Counted from the stretch's first letter, positions 8,899-21,328 are shown. The stretch: 64,000 bases of DNA from Phreatobacter stygius (GCF_005144885.1 NZ_CP039690.1:3423001-3487000); one strand, 5' to 3'. Translations and numbers: made by a program. Notes: generated by a model not told the origin, from the sequence alone.

Positions 8899-10638
8899 AT
8901 GAAAAGCGACCGCGCGCGCGAGGCGCTCATCGATCTTCTCTATCGTCAGTCCTACGCGGTGCTGTTTGCGAATTTCGTGATTCCGATCCCGGTGGCCTAT
9001 GTGTTCCGGGGTGTCCTGCCGGAAACGGCGTTGCTGACCTGGGTCGGCGCCATCTACCTCCTGAGTGTCCTGCGCATCGTCCTGGCCCATCGCTATTTCA
9101 AGCGGGACGAGGCCGCCGCGCCGGCGCTGCGCTGGGCCTGGCGGGCGACCGTGCTCTCCTGGCTGTCGAGCCTGCTATGGGGCTTGATCGGTTGGCTCGG
9201 TTTCGTCCATGGCGAACCGCATATCTTCGCCTTCACCTGCATCGTGCTGACCGGCCTGGTCTGCGGGGCGGTGCCGTCGCTTTCGGCCTTTCCGGCGGCC
9301 TATGCCGGTTCGCTCGTGGCCATGCTGCTGCCGATGGCGGTGCGCTGTCTGATCAGCGAAGCACCGATCTATTCGGTCTATCTCGGTTTCATCATCTGCC
9401 TGGCCGCCGTCAATCTCTATTATAGCCGCGTCACCTACCTGACACTGGTGGAGACGGTGCGGCTGCGCTCGGAAAACCTGGAACTGATCGGCAGCCTCGA
9501 GCGGCAGCGCGACCGCGCCCAGGCTGCCGATCGCTCGAAGTCGCGCTTTCTTGCCGCGGCGAGCCATGATCTGCGCCAGCCGATCCACGCGCTCAGCCTG
9601 TTCATCGCGGCCCTGGCGACCCTGGCGCAGCGCGGCGACGTTCGCGCAGCGGAGGCTCGCAACATGGCCGGACGGCTCCAGGCGGTGGTCGGCAATCTCG
9701 GCGATCTCCTGAACGGTCTGCTCGACATCTCGCGTCTCGACGCGGGCGTCGTCCCGGTCGGGCGCGAGCCGGTATCGCTTGGACGGCTGTTCGCCGATCT
9801 CAGCCATGAATATGCCGGCGCCGCGCGCGAACGGGGGCTCGACTGGCGGATCGCGAAGACGAGCCTCTGGGTTGACAGCGATCCGGTGCTGCTCAAGCGC
9901 GTCCTCGGCAATCTTGTGTCGAATGCCTTTCGCTACACGACGACCGGCGGCGTCCTGCTCGGCTGTCGTCGCCGCAGCGGCGGCAAGGTCGAGATCCAGG
10001 TGCTCGATACCGGCATCGGCATTGCCGGCGACCAGCAAGCAGTGATCTTCGATGAGTTCGTCCAGTTGCAAAATCCCGAGCACGACCGCGCGCAGGGGCT
10101 CGGCCTGGGGCTTGCCATAGTCCGGCGTGTCGCCCAACTGCTGGAGCATGGGGTCGGCCTCCGTTCGATTGACGGGCGCGGCTCGGTTTTCTCGCTGACC
10201 GTGCCGGTCGCCGCGCCAGCCGCTATGGGACAGGCAATCCCGTCGGCCATGGCGACGCATGGGCTCGGCATCCTCGTCGTCGACGACGAGCGCGATGTCC
10301 TCGATGCCATCAGTGGCTTGCTCGATCTGTGGGGCCATCGGGTCTATGCCGGCCGCTCGGCGGCAGAAGCCTGCCGCGTTCACGCCGAAGCGGCGCGGCA
10401 GGGCGATGCGCCGGCCGACCTCATCCTGGTCGACTACCGGCTGAGCGGCGGTGTCACCGGCGCCGACGCCATCCGCGAGATCGCGGCCCATCTCGGCTGC
10501 GCCCCGCCGGCGATCATCATCACTGGCGACACCTCGCCGGTGCGCCTTAAGGAAGCTGCCGCGAGCGGCCATCGCCTGCTTCACAAGCCGATCGGCGCCG
10601 ACAATCTGCGCGAAGCGATCGCGGCAAGTCTTCGCTAA
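8899..10638 (+). CDS. Hybrid sensor histidine kinase with C-terminal receiver domain
   Basis: About 579 residues. The N-terminal half has roughly six hydrophobic helices and no large periplasmic domain. The DHp helix carries His223 in ASHDLRQPIHAL, and the ATPase domain carries the N box NLVSNAFRYT, G1 DTGIGI and G2 GLGLGLAIV. A C-terminal receiver (ILVVDDERDVLDAISGLL, phosphoacceptor Asp512 in ILVDYRL) makes it a hybrid kinase. The ATG at 8899 has GGGG six bases upstream; ATG codons at 8830, 8839 and 8869 in the same frame are alternatives. It likely signals to the divergent NarL-type regulator. Confidence 0.92.
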   Translation: MKSDRAREALIDLLYRQSYAVLFANFVIPIPVAYVFRGVLPETALLTWVGAIYLLSVLRIVLAHRYFKRDEAAAPALRWAWRATVLSWLSSLLWGLIGWLGFVHGEPHIFAFTCIVLTGLVCGAVPSLSAFPAAYAGSLVAMLLPMAVRCLISEAPIYSVYLGFIICLAAVNLYYSRVTYLTLVETVRLRSENLELIGSLERQRDRAQAADRSKSRFLAAASHDLRQPIHALSLFIAALATLAQRGDVRAAEARNMAGRLQAVVGNLGDLLNGLLDISRLDAGVVPVGREPVSLGRLFADLSHEYAGAARERGLDWRIAKTSLWVDSDPVLLKRVLGNLVSNAFRYTTTGGVLLGCRRRSGGKVEIQVLDTGIGIAGDQQAVIFDEFVQLQNPEHDRAQGLGLGLAIVRRVAQLLEHGVGLRSIDGRGSVFSLTVPVAAPAAMGQAIPSAMATHGLGILVVDDERDVLDAISGLLDLWGHRVYAGRSAAEACRVHAEAARQGDAPADLILVDYRLSGGVTGADAIREIAAHLGCAPPAIIITGDTSPVRLKEAAASGHRLLHKPIGADNLREAIAASLR

Positions 10639-10648
10639 CCACGCTTGA

Positions 10649-10663
10649 CGGATCGACGATCCG
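10649..10663. repeat. Palindrome behind the hybrid kinase gene
   Basis: A perfect 15-bp palindrome (CGGATCG-A-CGATCCG) 11 bases after the kinase stop. Its position fits a terminator or an operator for the next small gene; there is no T-run. Confidence 0.25.
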
Positions 10664-10820
10664 CTTCGGCGATATACGGCATCGGTCGTATCCGCTGCGC
10701 CGCACTCCTCGACTAGTCACGATATCGGGCGGCATTCCGGCGCGCATGCCGTCCGGCGCCGATGCGCCCCGTCTCGCGTCGTCAGACCGGCCTCGCGCCG
10801 GCCCTCGGAGGAGACCAGCC

Positions 10821-10985
10821 ATGAAGACGATCACGATTGCGGCCTTGGTGTCGCTGATGTCCGTCGGTGCCGCCTTGGCGGCAACGCCGTCCGCGGCGAC
10901 GACCAAACCGGCCAAGGCGACGACCATTGCCAAAGCCAAGCCTGCCGGCGCCGAGCAACTCGCCCGGGGGTTCTACTACCGCTGA
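10821..10985 (+). CDS. Small secreted alanine/lysine-rich protein
   Basis: 54 residues, starting at an ATG with a strong GGAGGAG site eight bases upstream. Residues 1-20 (MKTITIAALVSLMSVGAALA) form a signal peptide. The mature part is about 34 residues, rich in Ala, Lys and Thr (KPAKATTIAKAKPAGAEQ), ending RGFYYR. I do not recognise a family. The ribosome binding site and signal peptide are what make this short frame credible. It stands alone between the kinase and the metallopeptidase genes. Confidence 0.6.
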   Translation: MKTITIAALVSLMSVGAALAATPSAATTKPAKATTIAKAKPAGAEQLARGFYYR

Positions 10986-11056
10986 CAAGCACCGCGCGCC
11001 CGCCGCTCAGGCGGCGGGCGTAAACCAGCGCCCGCTGGGCCCGCGGAGGCGCAACC

Positions 11057-11962
11057 TCAGAGCTGCTGCGCCTGGAAGGTGTTGCAGGCGCTGATCTGGC
11101 CGCTTCGAAGACCCGTCATGAACCAGCGCTGGCGCTGTTCGGACGAGCCGTGGGTGAAGCTGTCGGGCACGACATAGCCCTGCGAGCGCTTCTGCAGCAT
11201 GTCGTCGCCAATGGCGGCGGCCGTCTGCATGGCAGCGCGCACGTCGTTCTCGTCGATGAAGCGGGCGCGCTGCTGGGTGTGGAACGCCCAGACGCCGGCG
11301 AAGCAGTCGGCCTGCAGCTCGACGCGCACCTGCAGCGCATTGCTCTGGGATTCACTGCCGGCGGACTGCTGGGCCTGATGCACCCGGTCGAGCAGGCCCA
11401 TCAGGTTCTGGACGTGATGGCCGATCTCATGGGCCACGACATAGGCATAGGAGAACTGGCAGGCCTGGGCCTCGCCGGTGCAGCCGCGGAAGCGTGTCGT
11501 CAGCTCCTGGAAAAAGGCCGTGTCGAGATAGACCTTGCGGTCGGTCGGGCAATAGAACGGCCCCATCGCCGACTGCGCCGCGCCGCATCCCGACCGCGTC
11601 GCGCGCGAAAACATCACCAGTCCCGGCGCTTCATAACGCCGGCCGGCCTCCTGGAAGATCTTGGTCCAGGCATCCTCGGTCGAGCCGAGCACCGCGGCGA
11701 CGAAATCGCCCATCTGGTCGCCCGGACGCCCTTGCTGGCCCTGCTGCTGTTGCTGCTGCACCTGGCCCTGGCCGCCGCCGGTGACCGCGTCATAGCCGCC
11801 GATCAGGATCGCCGGATTGATGCCGGTCATGTAGGAGATCAGGCCGATGACGATCATGCCGCCGATGCCGAGCCCTGCCGGGCCGCCCGGAATGCGGCCG
11901 CCTCCGCCGCCTCCGCGTCTGTCCTCGACATTCTCCGAACGCCGGAAATCATCGTAGCGCAT
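11057..11962 (-). CDS. Neutral zinc metallopeptidase (YpfJ/KPN_02809 family)
   Basis: 301 residues. The start MRYDDFRRSENVEDRRGG, a glycine-rich linker, one transmembrane helix (GIGGMIVIGLISYMTGI) and the zinc motif HEIGHHVQNLMG are the hallmarks of the putative neutral zinc metallopeptidase family (pfam04228). Further family blocks are ADCFAGVWAFHTQ and YVVPDSFTHGSSEQRQRWF. It is probably anchored in the inner membrane with the catalytic domain outside. Its substrates are unknown. Confidence 0.92.
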   Translation of the reverse strand: MRYDDFRRSENVEDRRGGGGGGRIPGGPAGLGIGGMIVIGLISYMTGINPAILIGGYDAVTGGGQGQVQQQQQQGQQGRPGDQMGDFVAAVLGSTEDAWTKIFQEAGRRYEAPGLVMFSRATRSGCGAAQSAMGPFYCPTDRKVYLDTAFFQELTTRFRGCTGEAQACQFSYAYVVAHEIGHHVQNLMGLLDRVHQAQQSAGSESQSNALQVRVELQADCFAGVWAFHTQQRARFIDENDVRAAMQTAAAIGDDMLQKRSQGYVVPDSFTHGSSEQRQRWFMTGLRSGQISACNTFQAQQL

Positions 11963-12113
11963 GGCACTTCCCCTTGGATCGGCCGGATCATGCCGCCGAC
12001 GGCAAGCTTTCGCAACTCCCAGGATGACACAAGGATTTACGGCACTTTAAGTTTTACGAAGTATTTAGATTTACCTTTTGTTGACAGAATAAAAGACAAA
12101 TTCATTGGTCGAC

Positions 12114-13370
<1,257 letters not shown>

Positions 13371-13400
13371 GTCCCGGGCTCGCACTTTCTGCCTTCGCTC

Positions 13401-13808
13401 TCAGCCCTTGCTGCGTGAATCGACCGACCACAGGCCCGGGCCGGTGGCGAAGATCTGCAGGAAGCCGCCGGCGATCGCCAGGTTCTTCATGAACTGGCCC
13501 ATCTGCATGGCATTGCCTGGCTGGAAGTGGAACAGCAGCGCGGCGAGCAGGGTGAAGACGGCGAGCGCCAGCGCCGCGAGCCGGGTCTGATAGCCGACCA
13601 GGATCATCAGGCCGCCGATCAGTTCGACAATGATGACCAGCGGCAGCAGAATGCCCGGCACGCCTGCCGAGGCCATATAGGCGGACGTGCCGGCATAACC
13701 GAAGATCTTGCCGAAGCCCGCCTGAATGAAGATCGCCGCGAGCAGAATGCGGGCGGCAAGCTTCGCCGCATTGTTGAGCGCTGGATTGTCGAACAGATTG
13801 TCGAACAT
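13401..13808 (-). CDS. DoxX-family integral membrane protein
   Basis: 135 residues with four predicted helices. The N-terminal AARILLAAIFIQAGFGKIFGY, the ELIGGLMILVGYQTRLAALAL block and the FMKNLAIAGGFLQIFATGPG end are typical DoxX/YphA features. Family members are small inner-membrane proteins, in some systems linked to quinone-dependent oxidation or oxidative stress; no role is shown here. It stands alone, convergent with ccrM. Confidence 0.87.
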   Translation of the reverse strand: MFDNLFDNPALNNAAKLAARILLAAIFIQAGFGKIFGYAGTSAYMASAGVPGILLPLVIIVELIGGLMILVGYQTRLAALALAVFTLLAALLFHFQPGNAMQMGQFMKNLAIAGGFLQIFATGPGLWSVDSRSKG

Positions 13809-14102
13809 GATGTCCCCGTTTGCCTGGCGGACGACTTGGCGCGCCCTGAGCGCGAGACACTGTCATGAACCGGCTTGAGTCGATGCAGCCCCGCGTCATG
13901 CCGGACCTGCGACAGAATGTCGCCACTGGGTTGGTGAGCCGGATCGGCGTTTGAACACTTGCCGCAGCTGGCGTGCGGGTATCGCAGCCGCGCGGCTGAT
14001 ACAACCCGCGGCCATGTTCATCCGGGCGCCAGATCGCCTAGATTGGCGACGGATCAGCCGGCGCGTCGCGCCGCGATCCCATCGGGAGGCAAGGACATCG
14101 CC

Positions 14103-14420
14103 ATGATCAAAGGTTTCGCGACGAGCAGCTTCGGATCCGCGCTGCTGCTGATGGTTCTGGCCGCCATGCCGTCGGCCGTGCCGGCCGAAGCCCAGCCCGC
14201 CTTGCCGGGTTTCCAGCAAGGCGCGGCCGCTTGCCGGCGGGCCTTGCCGGCGGCACGCCGCTTCGTTGGCCGCCCGGAAGCCCTGGTCCGAGCCCGTTAC
14301 CGCGCGCCGGCCGGCGTCGCCGTGCGCTACTGCATGATGTGCACGCGGGACTACCGGCCGAACCGCCTGACCTTCGGGCTCGACGGCCGCAATATCGTCC
14401 GCAGCGCCACCTGCGGCTGA
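14103..14420 (+). CDS. Secreted protein resembling peptidase inhibitor I78
   Basis: 105 residues. A signal peptide (about residues 1-30, ending PAEAQ) precedes a short domain containing FVGRPEALV, VAVRYCMMCTRDYRPNRLTF and a final CG. The order VG..., VR..., DYRPxRL, D-x-G, CG matches the I78/elastase-inhibitor domain. The usual turn before DYRP is replaced here by a CMMC pair. GGGAGGCAAGG upstream supports this start. The mature protein has four cysteines, so a disulfide-stabilised fold is likely. The assignment rests on pattern similarity only. Confidence 0.6.
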   Translation: MIKGFATSSFGSALLLMVLAAMPSAVPAEAQPALPGFQQGAAACRRALPAARRFVGRPEALVRARYRAPAGVAVRYCMMCTRDYRPNRLTFGLDGRNIVRSATCG

Positions 14421-14446
14421 CACCGGCGTGTCTTGCCGCCGGCGTC
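14419..14446. terminator. Hairpin between convergent genes
   Basis: Arms GACACCGGCG / CGCCGGCGTC (one mismatch) across 8 nt, overlapping the stop of the I78-like gene and facing the solute-binding protein gene. It may act in both directions; no T-run. Confidence 0.35.
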
Positions 14447-14456
14447 AGCCCGACGC

Positions 14457-16043
14457 TCAAGCGCGCCGGGCGTTCCAGAACACGATCTGGCCCTTGAGGA
14501 TGCCGGTGACGTTGCGCCGATAGGCCGATTTCGAGAAATACTGGCCTGTCGGCAGGAACGGCACCTGTTCGAGCGTCACCTTCTGGATATCGGCGGCGAC
14601 GCGCTTCTGGGTTTCGGTATCGGGCGCGTCGAGCCAGGCATCCTGCAGGCGCTGCAGGTCCGGCAGGTCGGGCCAGCCGAACCAGGCTTTCGCGCCATTG
14701 GCCCTGAGCGGCTGCATCACCGCCGGATTGACCACGTCGAGGCCGGTCCAGGTGGTGTGGAACATGTTCCAGCCGCCCTGGGCCGGCGGTTCCTTCTTGC
14801 CGCGGCGCTGCACCACCGTGCCCCAATCGGAAACGGCGAAATCGACATTCATGCCGAGCTGGCGCAGCAGGTCGTTGCCGACCTCGCCAATGGCGGCGAG
14901 CGATGACTGGTCGCTGGCCGACATCAGCACCACGCGTTCGCCCTGATAGCCGGCCTGTTTCAGTTTCTCGCGCAGCGCCGGCATGTCGCGCTTGGCGGTG
15001 ATCACCTCGAGGCCGGCATTGCTCGCCATTGGTGTTCCCGGCGGGAAGATGCCGACGCCCTCGCGCCACATGGTCTGGTCGGTGCCGGCGACCGAGGTCA
15101 TGAAGTCGGCCTGCGACATGGCTTCGAGCACGACACGGCGCACCGCCGGCTTGTCGAAGGGCGGATGCAGGCAGTTGAAGATCCCGGTTCCCATGATGCC
15201 GAGCGGGTTGAGTTGTTCGGTCACCACATTGCGGTTGCGCTCCAGCGGCGGCAGCAGGTCGTTGGGCGGGTTTTCCCACCAGTCCGCCTCGCCGCTCTGC
15301 AGGGCGGCCGAGGCCGTCGCCGGATCCGGCATGATCAGCCATTCGACCCGGTCGAAATGCGCCACCTTCGGGCCCGACAGCCAGTCTGGCTGACCGCTCT
15401 CGCGCGGCTTGTAGCCGTCGTAACGTTCATAGACCGCCCGTGCGCCGACCAGCCGTTCGCCCGGGACCCATTTGAACGGCCCGGAGCCGATCGCTTCGGT
15501 GATCGGCTTGAACGGGTCGGTATTGGCGAAACGCTCGGGCATGACGACCAGTGCCGGCGGACCGACCTTGGCGAGCGCGTCGAGCAGCGCTCCGAACGGC
15601 TTGTGCAGGCGGATGACGAAGCTCTTGTCGTCGGGCGCCGTCATTTCGGCGATCCGGACGATCAACGCCTGGCCCAGCGCGTCGCGCGCCGCCCAGCGCT
15701 TGATCGAGGCAATGCAGTCGCGGCCGCGCACCGGCTCGCCGTCGTGGAAACGCAGGCCGTCGCGCAGCTTGAACGTCCAGCGCTTGCCGTCATCCTCGAC
15801 GGTGTGGCCCTCGACCATTTGCGGCTGCGGCTTCAACTGGCTGTCGATGCCGTAGAGCTGATCATAGACCAGCAGGGCGTGGTGACGGGTGACATAGGCC
15901 GTCGTGCCGATCGGGTCGAGCACGGTCAGATCGGCCTGCGGCACATATTTCAGCACATTCGCGCGGGAGGGCGTCTGGGCCAGGGTGGAACGCGGCAAGG
16001 CCGCCGCGGCGAGGGCGCCGGTGAGGAAGCTACGGCGTCGCAT
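14457..16043 (-). CDS. ABC transporter substrate-binding protein, family 5 (peptide/nickel type), TAT-exported
   Basis: 528 residues. The N-terminus MRRRSFLTGALAAAALP has the twin-arginine RRxFL pattern. The mature protein begins with LKYVPQADLTVLDPIGTTA and carries RDGLRFHDGEPVRGRDCIAS, the family 5 solute-binding signature. Such proteins capture peptides, nickel chelates or opines in the periplasm for an ABC permease. No permease or ATPase genes are adjacent, so this is an orphan receptor or its partners lie elsewhere. The ligand cannot be deduced. Confidence 0.92.
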   Translation of the reverse strand: MRRRSFLTGALAAAALPRSTLAQTPSRANVLKYVPQADLTVLDPIGTTAYVTRHHALLVYDQLYGIDSQLKPQPQMVEGHTVEDDGKRWTFKLRDGLRFHDGEPVRGRDCIASIKRWAARDALGQALIVRIAEMTAPDDKSFVIRLHKPFGALLDALAKVGPPALVVMPERFANTDPFKPITEAIGSGPFKWVPGERLVGARAVYERYDGYKPRESGQPDWLSGPKVAHFDRVEWLIMPDPATASAALQSGEADWWENPPNDLLPPLERNRNVVTEQLNPLGIMGTGIFNCLHPPFDKPAVRRVVLEAMSQADFMTSVAGTDQTMWREGVGIFPPGTPMASNAGLEVITAKRDMPALREKLKQAGYQGERVVLMSASDQSSLAAIGEVGNDLLRQLGMNVDFAVSDWGTVVQRRGKKEPPAQGGWNMFHTTWTGLDVVNPAVMQPLRANGAKAWFGWPDLPDLQRLQDAWLDAPDTETQKRVAADIQKVTLEQVPFLPTGQYFSKSAYRRNVTGILKGQIVFWNARRA

Positions 16044-16200
16044 GTCAGTCTCCCGTTTCGCTGCACATCGGGTGGATCAGCCAGCCGCGGATCCAGGCGG
16101 CTCGATATCGCTTAAACTCCCACGGTCGAAAGCCGGTGCCAATGGCTGGACAGCTTTGCGTGCCCGGAGGGCTTGCCCGATGCCGGCAAGGCCAAACGAA

Positions 16201-16224
16201 AAGGGGCGCCTTGCGGCGCCCCTT
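16201..16224 (-). terminator. Rho-independent terminator of groES-groEL
   Basis: Perfect 10-bp arms (AAGGGGCGCC / GGCGCCCCTT) with a 4-base loop, about 30 bases behind the groEL stop. On the minus strand the stem is followed by a T-rich tail (TTTTCGTTT). Position and structure agree. Confidence 0.8.
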
Positions 16225-16253
16225 CCGTATGCGTGGAGGTTGGAGTGGCTGGA

Positions 16254-18237
<1,984 letters not shown>

Positions 18238-18308
18238 GGGTTGATGGTCCCTGAAATGAGCGGCGCGAAGGCCGCAGAATATCGTGGCGGCCGAGATCGG
18301 CCGAGCTG

Positions 18309-18335
18309 TTAGCACTCGTGTAGCGTGACTGCTAA
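18309..18335. promoter_or_regulatory. CIRCE operator (HrcA-binding site)
   Basis: TTAGCACTC-N9-GACTGCTAA. The left arm is identical to the CIRCE consensus, and the right arm differs at one base (GAGTGCTAA in the consensus). It lies in the gap between groES and the divergent marR-type gene, at the distance expected for control of groESL by the HrcA repressor. Confidence 0.9.
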
Positions 18336-18435
18336 CAGCTGGTCGGGGAGATAAGCGTATGGCCGGAGAGAGTCAAGAACGCGCCGCTCGCGACCAAAAC
18401 TTGACGTCGCCCTTGTCTCGCCGGATCGTGACGAC

Positions 18436-18894
18436 ATGAAGACGGCCCCCGATCAAGCCACGCTGACGCGGATCGCGCGTTCCTGCATCTGTTTCCAGAC
18501 GCGCATGACCGCCCATGCGGTGACGCGCGCCTATAACCGGATCCTCGCCCCGCTCGGCCTGGAGGTGACCCAGTTCAACATCCTGGCGGCGCTGGCCTCG
18601 GGACATGTGGCCTCGGTTACCGCCTTGTCCGATGTGCTGGCGCTCGACCGCACCACCATGACCCGCAATCTGAAGCGGCTCGAGACATCCGGCCTGGTCA
18701 GCGTTTCCAGCGGCCCAGGCCGGGCGATGAAGCCGGAACTGACCGAGACCGGCACCGGCCTCCTGTCCACCGCCATCCCGCTCTGGGAGGCTGAACATGC
18801 CCGGATGGAGGGAGCCGTGGGCGCGGCGCTGTGGCACGACACCCGCGAGGGCTTGCGCGCCATTCGCAGGACGCTGAAGGCGCGCGAGGCCTGA
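18436..18894 (+). CDS. MarR-family transcriptional regulator
   Basis: 152 residues with the winged-helix MarR layout. The N-terminal dimer helix contains CICFQTRMTAHAVTRAYNRIL. Recognition helices span TQFNILAALASG and SDVLALDRTTMTRNLKRLE, and the wing is SGLVSVSSGPGRAMKPELT. A C-terminal helix completes the dimer. MarR proteins usually repress neighbouring genes and are released by small ligands. It diverges from groES and is followed 61 bp later by a thioesterase gene on the same strand, a likely target or partner. Confidence 0.9.
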   Translation: MKTAPDQATLTRIARSCICFQTRMTAHAVTRAYNRILAPLGLEVTQFNILAALASGHVASVTALSDVLALDRTTMTRNLKRLETSGLVSVSSGPGRAMKPELTETGTGLLSTAIPLWEAEHARMEGAVGAALWHDTREGLRAIRRTLKAREA

Positions 18895-18955
18895 GCGGCG
18901 GCGCTTGACCGGCCGTGGCAGCATCCGTAACGTGCAGTTACACGATAGGTGACAG

Positions 18956-19438
18956 ATGACGATTCATTACGGTGTTGTTCCGCCCGCTGAAGCCGCCGCC
19001 CAGGATGGCATCGATTTTCTGCGCGACATGCTTGCCGGGCGCCACCCGGCGCCGCCGATCGCCAAGACCATGGGTTTCCTGCTGGTCGAGGTCGAGCCCG
19101 GAAAGGCCGTGTTCGAGGGCACGCCGTCAGCCGATTTCTACAATCCGCTGGCCACCATCCATGGCGGCTGGCACGCCACCATGCTGGATTCGGCACTCGG
19201 CTGCGCCGTCCATACCGTCATCAAGGCGGGGCAGGGCTATACCACTGTCGAGATGAAGGTGAATTATGTCCGCGCGCTTCTGCCCGACGCCGGCGTCCTG
19301 CGCTGCGAAGGCAAGGTCATTCATGCCGGCGGCCGGATCGCCACGTCCGAGGCGCGCCTGACCGACGCCAAGGGCCGTCTGATCGCCCATGGCACCGAAA
19401 CCTGCATGATCTTCGAAGCCCGCCCGCCGGCAGCCTGA
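18956..19438 (+). CDS. PaaI-family hotdog thioesterase
   Basis: 160 residues. The hotdog fold is indicated by TMGFLLVEVEPGKAVFEG and the active-site block NPLATIHGGWHATMLDSALGCAV, where the His-Gly-Gly and the later Asp mark PaaI-type acyl-CoA thioesterases. VEMKVNYVRAL and GRLIAHGTETCMIFE complete the fold. It hydrolyses an acyl- or aryl-CoA in the cytosol; the substrate is unknown. It follows the MarR-type gene and is probably coregulated with it. Confidence 0.9.
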   Translation: MTIHYGVVPPAEAAAQDGIDFLRDMLAGRHPAPPIAKTMGFLLVEVEPGKAVFEGTPSADFYNPLATIHGGWHATMLDSALGCAVHTVIKAGQGYTTVEMKVNYVRALLPDAGVLRCEGKVIHAGGRIATSEARLTDAKGRLIAHGTETCMIFEARPPAA

Positions 19439-19440
19439 CC

Positions 19441-20325
19441 TCAGCGGCCGGTTTGCCGCCGCGCGACCGCCAGGCAGGCGGCGATGATCAGCGCCGCGCC
19501 GGCCCAGGTCGTCCAGCTGGGCACTTCGCCGAAGGCGAGATAGCCGAGCGCCGAGCCCCAGATCAGCGCGCTGTATTCGAGCACGCCGAGCGGGCCGGCA
19601 TTGGCGCGCGCAAAGGCCCAGGCCATGCACAGGTGGCCGGCGAGGCCGAGCAGGCCGATGCCGGCGAACAGCACCCAGGAGCGCGGGTCCGGGGTCTCCC
19701 AGACCATGTAGGCGAAGGGCGCGATCATGAGCATGGGGAAGAGGTTCTGGAACAGCACGATCAGTCCGAGCGCGTCGGTCTGGGCGCGTTGTCTGAGCAG
19801 CACCAGATTGGCTGCGTAGAAGAATGCGCTGAGGATCGCCGCGGCGATGCCGAGAATGCGGGTGAGATCGAACACGCCGCCGCCGACCTTGCCGGCGACG
19901 ATGATCGCCATGCCGATGAAACCGACGACGATGGCGATCATCACCGCCGGAGAAATCGCTTCCTTGAGGATCAGGGCCGCGAGTGCGGCGAGAAACAGCG
20001 GCGACAGGAAGGCGAGCGTGATCGCCTCGGCGAGCTCCAGCTTGGCCAGGGCATAAAAGAACAGGCCGGCGGTCAGCACCACCAGTGCGCCGCGGAACAG
20101 ATGGGCGCGGACCATTTCCCTGCCAGGCATGGGCGGCCGCAGCACGGCGAGCGCCAGGATCGCCCAGGGCAGGCCGCAGGCAAAGCGCATGAACACGATC
20201 TGGGGTGTCGCATGGGCCGCGGCGACACTCTTGATCAGCGCGTCCATCAGCGCCAGCAGGAAGACCCCGAAGGCTCCGACCAGGAATGGCATGGGAACTG
20301 GCGATTTGGATGGGCGGGTCGTCAT
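19441..20325 (-). CDS. EamA-family (DMT superfamily) transporter
   Basis: 294 residues and about ten transmembrane helices. Typical features are FLLALMDALIKSVAAAHATPQIVFMRF in the first half and EYSALIWGSALGYLAFGEVP in the second. The ATG at 20325 overlaps the stop of the upstream TauE-family gene by four bases (ATGA), which indicates translational coupling. The two exporters may therefore handle related metabolites, but the substrates are unknown. Confidence 0.88.
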   Translation of the reverse strand: MTTRPSKSPVPMPFLVGAFGVFLLALMDALIKSVAAAHATPQIVFMRFACGLPWAILALAVLRPPMPGREMVRAHLFRGALVVLTAGLFFYALAKLELAEAITLAFLSPLFLAALAALILKEAISPAVMIAIVVGFIGMAIIVAGKVGGGVFDLTRILGIAAAILSAFFYAANLVLLRQRAQTDALGLIVLFQNLFPMLMIAPFAYMVWETPDPRSWVLFAGIGLLGLAGHLCMAWAFARANAGPLGVLEYSALIWGSALGYLAFGEVPSWTTWAGAALIIAACLAVARRQTGR

Positions 20326-21101
20326 GTCGGCCACAATGCGCGGATCGCATCCCAGAGCAGCTTGGCGCCGGCGATTCCGACCAGGCCATAACAAAGACCG
20401 TAGAGCTTTTCACGCGACAGGCCGTCATGCAGCCGCCGGCCGATCAGCACGCCGACCGGCACGATCGGCGCGAGCGCCAGCGCCTTGACGAACACCCCCG
20501 GCTGGTCGAGCCCCGAATAGACGAAGCCCGGCAGCTTGATCAGATTGCCGAGCGTGAACACGACGATGGTGGTTGCCGCATAGGCGGTCTTGGTCAGATC
20601 GCGGCGCAGCAGATACATGGCGAGCGGCGGGCCGCCGGCATGGGCGATATAGGTGGTGAAGCCGGCCCCGGCACTGGCGGCGAGCGCCAGGCGTGGCGAT
20701 ACCGGCAGGCTTGGCGCGGCGGCGCCGGTTTTCAGGAAATAGCGGGCGGTAAAGGCAAGCGTGATCACTGCGATGATCAGCGCGAGAACGCGCTGGTCGA
20801 CATATTCAAACACCATGAACCCGGCAAGGGTGCCGGCGACCAGGCCCGGCAGCAGCCAGGCCAGATCGGGCTTTGACCAGGCGCTGCGCGGAAAGCTGCC
20901 GATCGCGAAAATGTCCATGAAGGCGACGAGCAGGGCGGTGACGATCGACGCCTGGATCGGATCCATGACCAGCGCCAGCAGCGGAATGCCGAGGATCGCC
21001 AGGCCGCCGCCGAAGGCGCCCTTGCCGAGCCCCATCAGGAAGGTCGCGGTGATGCCGACGGCATAAAAGGCTGGATCGGTTGGGAAGGCCGCAAGCGTCA
21101 T
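20322..21101 (-). CDS. TauE/SafE-family sulfite/anion exporter
   Basis: 259 residues with about eight helices. GITATFLMGLGKGAFGGGLAILGIPLLALV at the N-terminus and TTYIAHAGGPPLAMYLLRRDL in the middle are the two signature segments of the TauE/SafE family, inner-membrane carriers often linked to export of sulfite, sulfoacetate or similar anions. It overlaps the DMT exporter gene behind it by four bases. No sulfonate genes are nearby, so the substrate is open. Confidence 0.9.
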   Translation of the reverse strand: MTLAAFPTDPAFYAVGITATFLMGLGKGAFGGGLAILGIPLLALVMDPIQASIVTALLVAFMDIFAIGSFPRSAWSKPDLAWLLPGLVAGTLAGFMVFEYVDQRVLALIIAVITLAFTARYFLKTGAAAPSLPVSPRLALAASAGAGFTTYIAHAGGPPLAMYLLRRDLTKTAYAATTIVVFTLGNLIKLPGFVYSGLDQPGVFVKALALAPIVPVGVLIGRRLHDGLSREKLYGLCYGLVGIAGAKLLWDAIRALWPT

Positions 21102-21193
21102 GAGCGATTGCTATCTGCGTTGCGCGGGTCGCGATAGGTCGGCCGGAGCGATGCAACCATGCGCGGCCTTGCGATGGCGCGCGCGGAAACAAG

Positions 21194-21225
21194 AAAAAAG
21201 CCGCCGCGGCGGACCACGGCGGCTT
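21194..21225 (-). terminator. Rho-independent terminator behind the DUF1127 gene / structured RNA
   Basis: Arms AAGCCGCCG / CGGCGGCTT (9 bp) followed on the minus strand by six T residues. This is a canonical intrinsic terminator about 150 bases behind the DUF1127 stop codon. Confidence 0.75.
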
Positions 21226-21328
21226 GAGGTTGTCCCGAGTGGCGGGCGAGGGGACGACCGGCCCTCGGGACAGGCTGTGCGGAGCGCGGGGTAAGGCTCT
21301 CCGCGCAAAATGCGTGGGAACAACGTGG

